A stretch of DNA of 64,000 bases from Apteryx mantelli (lineage: Eukaryota > Chordata > Aves > Apterygiformes > Apterygidae), in assembly GCF_036417845.1 (NCBI RefSeq), contig NC_089982.1, forward strand, positions 40,573,684 to 40,637,683, read 5' to 3'. The position numbers and the translations under genes were made by a program. Below the pieces are notes generated by a model. It made no database searches and was not told the origin of the DNA. It saw nothing but the letters and a program-made list of their open reading frames with translations. Positions 1-12,900 of this stretch are shown one piece after another. Position 1 is the stretch's first letter. Each line of letters opens with the position of its first letter.

Positions 1-690
1 AGAGAATTATGAGCAGCATTAATTGAGGTTCATAGGAGTGCCAGAAACTTCTAGCAGGTGGCTAGAAATTCAGAGGGAAACATAAGAGACAGGATTTTTA
101 TCTTGTCTGATTTCAGTCCCTTAACTTTGTCAGAGAGGGAAAAAAAAAGAACAAAAAAACTCCGAGACATTAAACAGAATTTCTTGGATGAGCAAGTGGA
201 AAGGGCTTTATTGTTCCTGGCCAAAATTCATGTTAATTACAAGAAAAACTTTAGGGACTGAAAGTCCATGAGTGGTTTACTGGAAAGCTTATGATGGAAA
301 GAAGAAAAACACACAAGAAGAGTTTTGCAAGTCTGTTCAGATTATTGCACTATTTATTTTGTTCTGTTTCCTTTTAATGATACATTGAAAAGGTTCTATA
401 GCACTGTGGGATCTGAATGATTTTTTCTATATTACTTTAGGGAAGTGATTTATGGGAATATCTGAAATGAAAATTACCATGTATATCTGTTATATAAATA
501 GAATATACTTTTAAATCTGGTAAAACCAAGAACAGAGCTAGGTTCCAGTAGTTTGCAAATTCAAGCTATAATTATTCTTGTTCATCTATTATCATAACAA
601 GCTTTGACTTTTTAATGCCTGTATACAACTTTGCCCATGCTTGAGTCGGGATCTAGGAAATTAATCTTCTTTCTTTCTTTTCTTTTGAAG

Positions 691-791
691 ACATGTTTAG
701 ACCCTGTATTATTAGTCCTCTTTCAATACCAATCTTTCATTCAGCACTACGAAGCTATGTCAGCTGCAAAGAAAATGAATACAACTGTCTG
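691..791 (+). other. Orphan exon-like segment, unassigned
   Basis: A 101-nt stretch lies between a strong pyrimidine tract ending TTTTGAAG and a good donor, CTG/GTAAGA. Two of its three forward frames are open across it. I do not recognise either translation. It could be an exon of an upstream gene or a chance splice-like configuration; no partner exon was found in the next 18 kb. Confidence 0.15.
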
Positions 792-3700
792 GTAAGAACA
801 TTCGTATTGTTTTCTTAGGAAGAATTAATTTAAGATACTAGAGACCACTGCTTCAGTAGGTCAAGATGATACATTCTGGAAAAGGTAGTTATCGTTGCTA
901 TTCAGCTGTTGAAGTGTGGGGAGGACACAGCAGTTAAATAAAATAACTTAACAAAAACAGTTTCGATGGCTACCATTGTGCCCATCGTGAACATCTGTTG
1001 GTGTCAGTGTGTAGGTGCATGAAAATATTTTCTTTTGGAAAACGTATGTTATTTTTATTCTAATTACATACAAACTATATTACATTATTAGGTTGCTTCA
1101 TGTTTCTAAGTACATTTACCTTCTACATTACATAAATTTGTCTAGCAAAATGTAAATCTTTGAATAGTTCATTTCTACTTTAAACAGAATTACTTCCTAT
1201 TACAGGATTCTGAAACAGTCTGAATTTCTATTTCCCTAATTAGATGATAGAAAGGCAGTTGGAGTCATCAGTCATAAGCATAACCATTCTGCCTTACCAC
1301 TGTGACTGAAAATTTTAAGAATGCAAAAGAATTGACTGTGAAATTTATTTATAGTTATCAAGAGATGCTGATTTTTTTTTATTGTTACCAGTTAGATTTT
1401 CTGTGAAGTTCAGTGCAGTTTTTTTGTGTACAATATTGTCAGTATTTTTATTGTAATATCATGCTCATACATACGGTATTCTGTATTTAGGAAATAACTA
1501 AATATTCTGTCATTCCTGATTAAAAACACAGCACAAGTATATGGAGAATTTTATAAAGAATTCAAATGCTAAAATCTTGAAAGAAGCTTAAAGAGCCTTT
1601 TTTTCCTGTAACTTTCTTCGGGTAGAACTGAGTAATCATGCAGTCCACTTGAAGCCACTGCCACTATACTCCCCAGCTAGTTTGCACATAAAATTTTGAA
1701 TCACAGCCCTTAAAACAGAATCACCATCAGCTGATTTTTGATTAGTAAGGAATTCTGCAGCATATGCAGAGTCAAGAAAAGAGTATATTAAGAAGACTCT
1801 GTAGAAAAAACAGGGATAAGTAACAATAACAGGAAAAAAATACCAGCACTGAGTCTTTTTTTGAGATAGTAATAGAATTATTGAAGTAATTTAAAAGTGA
1901 GGAACACTGAACTTTTTTCCAATATTCTTGCATATTTTGACAACTTACTTGCTATCTTTCTGCTGCATTAATACGATAAAAACAGCTAATGTTTCTTGAG
2001 TCCGTAAAACTGATCTTGAAAGTTTCTGTACCAAGGAGTCATTTGTTGCTTCCTTGGGATAATGACTACTATGATATTTGAAAAGAAAATTAAAAGGGAA
2101 ATTCATTAACTCTTTATAATACTATGAGATTATAATTCCAGAAAGGCAACAAAACAAAATCAAAGTATATTTCAAATCTGTGCCAGAACCAGAGTATATT
2201 TAGTTTTAAAGTCTTAAGTCTATCAAGTCTGGAAAGGTGATGAATGAATCAATAAACACTGATTGCCCATCTCTAGCAGTGCTGACTGTCCAGCATACCT
2301 AAGGAGAGACAACCTAGTGATTTTTCCTGATGGCTTTTCTTCAATTTTAGAATCAATTGACTGAGGAAAATATCTGTTCAGGAGAGTGCTGATCTTTTTA
2401 AAAGACAGTCCAAAGCAAGTCTGTTTCCAGTTCTGAAGTTTTGTGTTATTGCCTATCTGTGTGCTAGCTAGAATTCCACTCTGCCAAATCTGATTGCAGG
2501 ATCAAAGTCATAATTATTTAACTTTCCTCACAGGAGAAGTATTGCACAAGATGTAATCTTCATTCAACTGTCCCTTGTAGTTAATTTGTGTTTTCTACCC
2601 CCAAAAAGTCCCCAGAGAACTCATTGCAGCTTTTTAAGCTTAAAAATGTCCTTGGTTAAGGTGTGGTGGCTCATGGCCTTGCACCTGCAGACTCCAATTT
2701 GGTTGTTATCAGACCTCAAACGCAATATTCTTGTTATGTTGGGTTCTCATGGGAAGTGATTGCCAATGGTGTGAAAATCATTCCTTCCTCACTTCCCCCT
2801 GCCTTTTCCTACTCTCAGTTTACATTGGGGCACCCAACAATATGCATGTGTAGAGCTCAACAAGAAACCAGCATGCAACATCTGCTCCTGGTCAAAGTGG
2901 TGTTTGAGCAGGTCCTGATAGGAACTATATGGTTATGGAGGGAAAAGTATTGTGCGGGGCATACATATGCATTGCACTGCAGAGGGCACCCAAAGGGGGA
3001 CATCTGTCTGGCAGACACCACTGCTTCTCTGCCTGAAGAGCCACTGGGGAGAGTTTTCACTTTCTTTTCTCTCTCCTTTTTTTTGATTGTTTCTTCTTTT
3101 CCCCCCAAAAGTAATTTTCACTATTAGAGTCTGTGTGTGCCATCAGCTATGGACCCCGCTGCTAAATCTTTGGGCAAGTAAGCTTGTCTCTACAATCCTT
3201 GTGCAACAGCCCCAGCCTCAAACTTCTGTCTGAGACCCCAATACACATCATCCTTTCCTTTTGCCCTCAGGCTCCAACAGAAGAAAAGCTCGGTGCATGG
3301 AATAGAGAAGTGCTACAAAACACATTGGTAGCCCTCCCACGCTGAACTGCCGAGTGCCCATGACTCCAGTGCATGCCACAGAAAGTACTGCCATGCAGAC
3401 TAGACATAACCTCACAGATTACCTTCCATTTCCTGAAAGGTGTCATCTAATGACATAACATTTTGTAATATAAAATATTACCTGATTACTGTTTTACTTA
3501 TTTTTATTATACCATAGAAAAGCCAGCCCATGACATGTTCTAATGCTGTATTAAGACTGGGCAATTTTAACATTCAATTTGTGTAAACACACTGTATTTC
3601 AGTAAATTTTTACTTTGTTTTACTGCAAGATCCACAAGAAATTAGATCACAATACAATCACTCTTTAAAAATCCACCTTACCATCCTCTAGGACTATTCA

Positions 3701-3797
3701 GTATAACTAGAACATCAAAATACATTCACTTAGAAGTGAATCGGTGAATCTTAATATTTAACTTAATTTTTATATTCAGATGTGCTCTGAGATGTGC

Positions 3798-3819
3798 TCT
3801 CACAGATATATCTGTGAGA
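3798..3819. repeat. 22-bp perfect palindrome
   Basis: The half-site TCTCACAGATA is followed directly by its exact complement with no spacer. The flanking bases (3797 and 3820) do not pair. Confidence 0.9.
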
Positions 3820-6800
3820 TATATTACATACATCTGCTAGTTTAGCTATCATTTTTGATTTGTATTCATCATGAGTGACAGCTAGAAATAGCCTACACAA
3901 CATGAAAATATGATTGCGTGAAGTCTCATATATCATCTAAAGTTGCAGATTTCAGGGTAACAGTTCTCCATGCATGTGTTTTTCTTTACTTTCTGTGCTG
4001 CTTTCTGTCTGAGTCTAAATAGGAATCATAGTGATATTTGAACTGCAAACAATTCTGAGGAACAGAATTAAATAAAAATCAAATGCTTCTTCCATTACAG
4101 TTTAGAGACTTGAGTGAACTTATAACCTTGAATATTATTTTTTTAATGTACTGACTGTAGACTTTCTCCCTGGGGAGGTAAAAGAACGCAGATTCAGTTG
4201 GAAAGAGATTCACTTTGAAGGAGATTAAGCTATATGGCCCTGGAAACCAATTATTCTTAAGAAGAAAATATAAACTAAAGCATTGTTGTTCTTATGTTCT
4301 CTTGTTATCTTGTTTTGAATATCATTGTGTCCACCTAAATATTTTAAGACAGTCATGTTTGAATAAGTTATACTATTCTATGTATATTTAAAAGAGAACT
4401 TTAAAGGTAACTCCATTGATTTTTCTCAAGCAGTATATTTCAGTGATTTTAAAAGCAGTTTGTAGGCAAGAGTTTGTATTGCTTCCAACACAAGGAGACT
4501 GTAACATATCATACTTGCTAAGCAGGAATTCTTTGTTCAGGGAAATACATCTGGTGTGTGAGAAAGGAGGCCATATGGGCAATGAGAAAAAAAGAAGAAA
4601 CGTTATCCCATGATGAAAACAACCACAGAATGGTTGTTTCCATCAAATAGATAACTCTGTCCAAATTGAAAACAGTCTGGTGTGGATGAGTAACAATGTA
4701 AATACAGTTAGATTTTATTTTACATTCTTCAGCAGTCTCTAGTATTTCATAATGGCCATCTAGAGCTTCCAGGAGTCTGTATATATCTCCAGGTGCCCTC
4801 TTGGCTCCCTGTAGTCGGTTGAACTTCCCAGGTAACACCGAGAAACCTGAGAAACTTCTAATCATGCTCATAAATTCTACTGGCTATGCAGGGAGATGAG
4901 GTTCCTACTACGGACATCCAAATTAGGTGCCTAAAGCTGATGCCTGTGAATTACCTTTCTCAGTTGCATTAGTCTATATTATTTTTTGAGAGAAGGAGCT
5001 ATTGATATATGTCAGCACAAAGAAGTAGTCTTTTGTTTGCTAGTATGCATAAGTAACCAGAGTTGCTAGGAAAGCTAGGTAGTCTGCTACCCACATTTTT
5101 CGGTTGGCTTGTATTTGTAGCCAAATCAAGTTCACTGGATCAAACATCCAAACTTTTCCAATATCTTTATTTTAGGAAAATCCAGATTTAGAGCCAGCTC
5201 AGGATTATATGACTCAAGTTCACCTTTAACATTTCTGCAGTAATTTTAGGAGGCCTTCTAGGTATTGCTTTCTGAGTCATTATGGGACAATTGGTTTTCC
5301 TTTAATGGCCTTATGCAAAGAAACTGTATCAGAGCTATATATGAGCTTTGTACATGTTGTGTGTGGAGAACTTTTCATGTTTGTGGTATGCAGGGTCAGA
5401 GCCTTGGATTTCTTTAGAAATGTATTGTGATTGCGGCCCAGCTTTTTTGTGATTAGGAACTGTTGCTTGGAGGATTTACCAACAGTCTAGACAGTAAGGG
5501 TGCTGGACAGAATCACATGAAAAAATGCTGAATGTTGTGATTTCTACTTTATCTCCATGCATGAACTGTCATGTCTGAATCAGAACTAGCCTAATGGCTA
5601 TCCTGTCATCTTGCAAATCAGGAATAGGCGCCCATTACCATGGCCCTCGACATGCTCCGTTATCAAATTGCGTGAGGTTTTGCAATCTCAGAACTATAGC
5701 CAGACATATTGCACTGCCTGCTGAGCAATTATTTTTAGAGCTCTGCCGTGAGGGGGAGACCCACAGGCATTTAAGAGGTCATATGTAAACTGACCAAAGG
5801 CCCCTTTTAAGGGAACCAGTATACTAACTACAAAAGGATCTTCATGCAGATCCCATGAGAAGTTCACTGTACTCTTATGCAAATTGCTGAACGGCACATG
5901 ACAGCAGAAGTCTGTCATGTAGGAGGAAACCTACCATATGGGCACTGGAAGATTTTCTGTATGACTGTGGCATGCTGCATTTTTCACAGTGTCTGTCTTT
6001 TCATAGAGAGAGCACCTGGGAAACCAGTGTCCAATATAATAATACAAGCTCAGTGTTTCAGGGTGACCAAGGAAATGAGGGATGCAACATATCCTCACCA
6101 TCCATGTCGCACAGGGAAATTCTGAGTGATCAGCTACTATATCACATGCCATTCTGTGACTTTGAAATATGGTGCCTGCTGAGCATATTTTTATGCTCCT
6201 GCAGTGAGGGAACTGCTAATCTGTATGGGGCATTTGTATCTGGTTAATTTTATAGACCACTTTGGAAAGGGGCTTATGTTTTTGCTGAATAAAATTTCAA
6301 TTTAAATGTAACTCTCTGCTTGTTAGTCTACAAATGTGGAATGACATTTAATTGGCTTGCATAGATTATTTGAGATTGTTTATTAGTTTAATACAGTCTT
6401 CTGACAAAGCTGTAGCTTTCTGCTTCCTTTCAAATAAATGTAAAGAGTGCTTACCAGCACAGAACTCTATTCAAATTTTCCATTTCCCCATACATATATG
6501 TACAGAAAATCACCTTCTGAAATTTCCTGGTTTTTTTTAACTGTTCACAAAAGTGAAACCTGAAAAACTGAAGTGAAAACATAATCTAAAATACAAAAGG
6601 ATGTGTGGACGGCTTTGATGACAAAAATCTCTCTATTGCATTTCTAGTGTCCTGTCCCCTGACCATTTCTTCTGCATGTAGTATGCAGTATATGGAAGCT
6701 GACTGAAAAGCATGATTTGTTCCTTCTTTATGAGGTGTTTGAGCTATCTGTGTTCCAAGAAACTACCAAATATTTTGAACAGTTACAGTAGTGTTCCAAG

Positions 6801-6978
6801 AGAATGAAAGAATAGTACTTTGCAATATCCTGTACACTCGATTAAGCATTTGTAAAGGGGTATGTGCAACCCTGAAGGCCAATAGAGTAGTTCCTCTATC
6901 TATATGAAGAAGATTTTTCAGACCTGCTGACAAATACAGTGGTGATCAAGTAAGAGTTGTCTTGCCAACTTCCTAAGC

Positions 6979-7021
6979 AACTAAAAACCAAACTAAAAAC
7001 CAAAGTGTGTGGGGGGGGGGG
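6979..7021. repeat. Tandem 12-mer followed by an 11-G run
   Basis: AACTAAAAACCA occurs twice in tandem (6979-7002). After AAGTGTGT comes an uninterrupted G11 (7011-7021). Homopolymer length may vary or be misread in sequencing. Confidence 0.85.
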
Positions 7022-9851
7022 CAACGAAGCATGGAAATAAGTATCACTTGATAGCTTGGACTTCCTGCACTCCCTTTCTCAAGAACCACTGCACCAGAGG
7101 AAAAACCTGACTGACCTAAACTTTGTGACTAGTTCATGTCTGGAAAAGCAGCAATACTCAGGAGCTTTGCTAAAAAGGGCAGGCCCTGCTGACTGGGTTC
7201 AAAGGAAAGGAACCCTTCCTTTGAAGTCCCAAGTTCTGACTTTACCAGTGCTCGATCATATAATCTCTTCATCATGATGTCATAGCACAATCTTTATACT
7301 TAAGTCTTTAACTATATACAAAAAGAAATAGACTTCTTTCTCCCTCAGTGGTCTGGTTAATAGGAACTGTGAGACTTCTTACCATGGTAAGTTCTTCTTC
7401 AAAGCAAACTTTAACACTATTGACATGATTAGTGGTGTTTGTTCTATTCTTACACCAACCTTGCCTGCTGATTCAAGATAAATTACATATTCACACCTGA
7501 AGATGCCCCTATCGTTCCTCCATCTCCTGTTCACACTTTTAATTGACATCTCTTTTGAACTATTGAGTAACAATATCCACTAAGCTATTATCTGGCCTGT
7601 ACTAAACCTTAGCTCATTACATTATGAAACTTGCAGTTTACTGAATGCTTCACATACTGATTCAGGGTTGGATCTTTGCTGAAAAGGACTTTAAAAGTCC
7701 TTGCTAAAAAATTTGGAGTTCTTTGGGGTAGCTCTATCTGGTTTTCACTCTTTGAAATAAAGAAACAGTCTTTTCATAGTATTATAAGCACCTACACAGA
7801 GTCTATGGATGAATGTAATACTATATCTGCCATGCTACAACTATATAGAGTGCTTGACAAATGCTAACTGCAGTTTGAGGCTTTTATAAACATGTTATAA
7901 ACCAAATATAACAGCAAATAAATCTTTTAGCTGGAAGATAGTCAGACTGATCAGGTAGTAATAAACGTATATTCTGTATTCTGAGATGTAATCTAGGGCT
8001 CCTCCATGGCCCCATAACACCAACTAGAAAAGCATACTTATGCAGTTATTGGTCATGTGGGTAATTGAGCAGATTTTCATAGCTTTTAAGTCCATAAAGC
8101 AATAGCTGAATGGAATATAATTCATATAATTCTATCCAAATTTCCCTAAAATGAGAACAAATTATATCTGTTTGACTAAATCATGGCTTTTATAGCGCTT
8201 CCTGTGGTAATTTATTCCACTGATTAGTTATCCTTATTATTAGAAAGCCATGCATTATTTCCAATTTGAGCTTGTCTGGCTTTCAGCTCTCTGTTCCTGT
8301 TTCATATGGTGTCTTTTTGTGTTATATTAAGAAGCCCATCAGTACCCAGCAAAAGTATCCCTGCAGGAAAGTGTTTATATACCATAATGAAGTTACCTTT
8401 TGATCTCTATTGTGATAAATTAAAGAGAATGACTCACTAAAGCTCTTTTATAATTTTTTAGAATTTTCTCTGCGTATTTTCCTAGTTTTTAACTCCATTT
8501 TCCACAGATTTTAAATTATACAAGCTTTCAGGAAAGTAGGTCAAATATTCATTGACTTGCCAGTTTCCAAAGATAACCATTAACCTCTCTGACTCATCCA
8601 GAAGTTCAGGGCACTTAAAGTGCCCAAGGGGGAAGATCATTGGACCATGACAGTAGGAAGATTTCTGACTTACTTGTATATACTCCTTACTGTTCTTTAC
8701 CTTCTTGACTTGAGATTTTGCCCCTTTTTCATTGCTTACAAGAGGCTGGCTGCCTGATCACCTTGAATTTTTGAATGAAAGCTTCCAGATAAAGAACATT
8801 TAACACTGTAGCCTTCACAATACATTTATCACCAAGTCAAGTCCAAAACCTGTTCTTTGTTTTTCTATTATGTGCCCAACAATTTCTTGTTCTTTCTGAT
8901 GTATGTTACTAGCTGCACCTCGTTTTGTCCCTTTGGTTATTCTGATTTTGCTCCTCATACCTGTTCTATACTTTTGTACTCCTCTTCACCAGTCTGGCTT
9001 AATTTCATTTCCTGTATAGTCCCTTGTTGTGTTAGAGAGCAATGAAAAGTTACTGATTAAACCCAGCTGATTTTTTATTACTCTGTCTTTCTTTCCACAT
9101 GCTAGTATAGTTTACACTTTTATTCTAAATACTGCATCTTTAAGGACCTGCCAGATCTCTTCAGGACCTTTTTTTCTTCCTTAGATCAGTATCCCAAGAG
9201 AGTTCACCTACAAAACCTCTGATTTATTAAGTCTGCTTTCCTGAAGCGTGCTATTTTTATATGGCACTACACCAGCTTTTCAAGCCAAAGCTTCCCAGCA
9301 GCTGTACTTTCATGTCAGAAGTTTCAGATGATTTTTTGTTATTGTTAAATTACATGCAGGTGCTATAAAGAAGCAGTAACAATCTAATACATGTGATATG
9401 CAACGCAGGGAACGACGACTGCCTGAAGGTGGTAGCTTTGCTGTCAAAGTATTTTATGTTATTTTTAATCTCACCTCAGGAGGAAATAAATGGGAGAAAA
9501 GTTGATCCAGAAGAACTACATGTTATTGCTGCTGTGTTGCCACATTTAAAAAGTGAGTGAAAACACATGGCTAAAACCACATGAACTGAATTAAATGGGA
9601 GTCTTGTGCCAAACACAAAATTGTTTAAAGCAAAGAATTCATTTTTCAAAAATTGTTTTAGAGAATAGCCTGTCCTATCTAATGACTTTTTGTGATCCAT
9701 ACCTGAAGAAAACCTCTAGAAAAATCTTGTATCTTAAATTCTATTAGTAAAAATTACTCAATCTTGTATCTTGCTTAAGTAGTTCTCTTAAAACAGATTT
9801 CACCTGTAACGCTTGATGAAAACAGTTCCACAAAAATAAAAAGAGTAGAGA

Positions 9852-9875
9852 TCTCCTACAAGATCTTGTAGGAGA
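9852..9875. repeat. 24-bp perfect palindrome
   Basis: The half-site TCTCCTACAAGA is followed without spacer by its exact reverse complement. This is the longest perfect spacerless palindrome I found in the window. Confidence 0.92.
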
Positions 9876-9960
9876 CCTTTCATTCACATGAGCTGGTTTT
9901 GATAGCTTGATAATAATTGCTAAAAATTTACTTAATTTCTGTTCCTTGATCACAGACTCA

Positions 9961-9986
9961 TTCACACACAAACACACACACACAAA
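9961..9986. repeat. CA-rich microsatellite
   Basis: A CA dinucleotide run interrupted by CAAACAC, in the upstream intergenic DNA. Confidence 0.85.
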
Positions 9987-12900
9987 ACCACAGCCTAATT
10001 TTCTAGAATTTGCAACAGTTACCAAGAAGCACTTTCCAAAATACATTGAATGTTTGACAGTCCAAGTCCACAGGCATTTAGAAGAATTGTTGTCCAATAT
10101 TACCTTGCTTTCACCTTCTAAGGTTAACATTGATAAAAATAATCTAATTTCCCAGTCCAAGTGGTTTTTTCCTTTAAAAAATGCTTCAGTAAGAGGAAAG
10201 ACTTTGTAATGGTATATACTTAGAAAGGGGACAGGGATTGCGTTCCAAAATTAAATCAAAAAGGAATAAGTATGAGCCAGGCAGTGAAGTGAGACTGACT
10301 GGCATCCAATAACAGTGCACTTCCATCACAAATAACATCATGCCTTTGGCCATTTCCCTTCAGAGAAATAAGCTGCATGTAGCTGCAGGATGAATGAGCT
10401 TAGGTGCTTAGGTCAAGCCACATCCCCAGCTTCAGGAAGGAGGTATTATTATTAGCAGCAAAGATAATGCTTTAACAACCTGTCGTTTGTAGAGGGCCAT
10501 TTCCAAATGCTCCCTGCATTTCTGGAATCAGATAGCAGATCAGCATATCAGTGTAACGCTTGCCTATATCTCAGAAAAGGATTGCTACAGCTGCTTGGCA
10601 GATAGAAACATTAACTTCACTGATTAACTACTCAGGATGGGGAGAAGAAACTCAATACCTCATTCAAAGTTTTAATACTTCCAGATTTTTTGTGTTACCC
10701 AGCCTATATAATCATTTTTCACGTCAGTCATTTCATATTTTCATGAAGTTGATACAATGCAGACAGTATGCCTACATGACAGCCAAAGGTGCTGCTGTAA
10801 GTTGTATAGACTCATTTAAGATAGCTTTACATTAGTCAAGTACTGTCAGTACTGTGGCCATGGGAATACATACCAAGTATGTGACTAGTTTTTGCACTCC
10901 AAACAAAGTGTAACTGTTATAGATTAGAGCATTATTCAAATCTAGTTTTCTTATTTTAAAATCAAGTATGTCTGTGTGGATTCTCACATTTTCAGTTCAT
11001 GTATTATAAGTACTTCTTTAAAAAAAAGTGCAAATTTCCCTCCTTGTTCTAGAAGGGCATCAGTATATCTCTAGTTGTGCTGAATGTGAATGGTTCCTAC
11101 ACTCACTGCCTTCCGCCTAGAGTTTTGGATTTATATTCAGTATTATTAGAATTCAGTCATTTACACTGAAAGTATTTCAGCACGCAATTATTGATTCATC
11201 TTTTACAATAAAAAATTTAAGGTTTGATATAGCAAGAGAGAAATACAGATCTGCAAGAAGCCAACACAACTACCAAGGTATTTAAGTGATGCCTGAATAA
11301 GGTATGCATAGATCAGAATACAGTAATTGTTTCTTCTTAAAGTTATATCCATCAGTTCCTATTTATTTGTTTTAAAATGTTGGGTAATTGGAAAATCAAA
11401 AAAGAGTAATAATTGTTAATCTGTATTTCCTCAGAGGTCTGAAGATAAAAGCTGGCAGGTAGAAATGCATATAATCAAAAAACATGTATTATATCCTGTG
11501 AGATCAAAACCTATAGAAATGTGATACATCTTTTAAGCAAGCAATAGGGCTAAAGCTAAAAAGGACCTCAGATCATTACAATCACAGAGCATCTATGCAA
11601 TTAAATCCAAAATTCCACTGGGAAAATACCTTGCTAAATTGCTGCTTCAAGTTCACTAGAGCCACATTTTATTATCTTCAAGCTAAAGCATCTGCAAGTT
11701 TTACTTCACTGCAAATCCAGTAGTAACTCAGGTTAGGATCTAGCTCATGTTTATTTTTATCAGGATCCAGAAACTAGGCTCCATCTGCTTTAACCCTTTG
11801 AAGACTTAATCTCAGAGCATGTTTATATACCAAAATAGATTCAGCCTCCATACAAAGCATGTATGCATGCTGTTTCTTTTAAAATATGTGTGTCAGCACC
11901 AACCAGTGCTGATCATATTGCCTCCTTTCATGTCGTAGCCCAACATTTAAAACTTTTGAGCAGGATGCAGAAGACCTTGTTCAGTTATCTCTTTTACCTA
12001 AGAGGAGCCCAATTTATAATTTGCAGTTCCCTAGAAAGTGCCCTAACCATGTATCAATGGGGAAGAGAATGAACTATTTCTCTTACTGAAGCTACATTCC
12101 TGAACAAAAAATAATCCCAGACTGAGCCAGAGAGAGAGCACAAGATGGAGCATGCCATTATAATGCTAGTGGTTCAAGCACTTGTCTGGGATTTTCTTTA
12201 TGAAGCATATTTCTAGAATTAACATGGATATCATCCCTGGATAAAAGACAAAAACAGCACACTGTTTCAAGTTATCTGACTACTCACTACGATTATGTTT
12301 TATATTCTTATTGGTAAAAGAACATTAGAACATAATGAGAAAAAAATGTATCATCAGGAGAAAAAGGATTTTTTTTCATATTTGTCATCCAAACACTTGG
12401 AGAAAATACCAAATATTTTTCCTTGAATTGTTGATTTTGTAAAACTGTAACTCAAAGTCTAACAAACCTGAAAGTTTCTGCTATTTTTCAAAATAAAATC
12501 TGAAAACAAACAAGAAGAGAGTTGGAGATCACAACTTCCTATGGTTAAACATGCATTTTGCATGATTACTTTGAAAATGTTTTCTCCACCTGTATCATGC
12601 ACAGTGCTTTAGAACTGTATGATTTATACTAAAATCAATATCTCATGTTGGCTCAGGCTGCTCATAGAAATATAGATTTTTTTTCATGCATGATTTAGTT
12701 GGAGGAAGGGAAGAAAAGCTTACCTACAAAAAAAATCACTGCTAATGTAAGTTCCTTCACCGCAGGCTGTCAGCATAACAGTTGTTCCAAGAACCAACAT
12801 CTTTCCTAGCTCCGTCAAGCAATTCTCATTTTATGCTTCTCTAAAAGTGCTCTTCTTGTGCTGTTTTTTGTCGGCTGTTACAGAAATACAAAATTAGAAT

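Noticed and set aside
58..261. 67-codon open frame at the left edge with a lysine-rich translation
   Set aside because: It begins at GTG, has no recognisable domain, and no partner exon was found. An upstream splice acceptor-like TTTCAG is not enough to call an exon.
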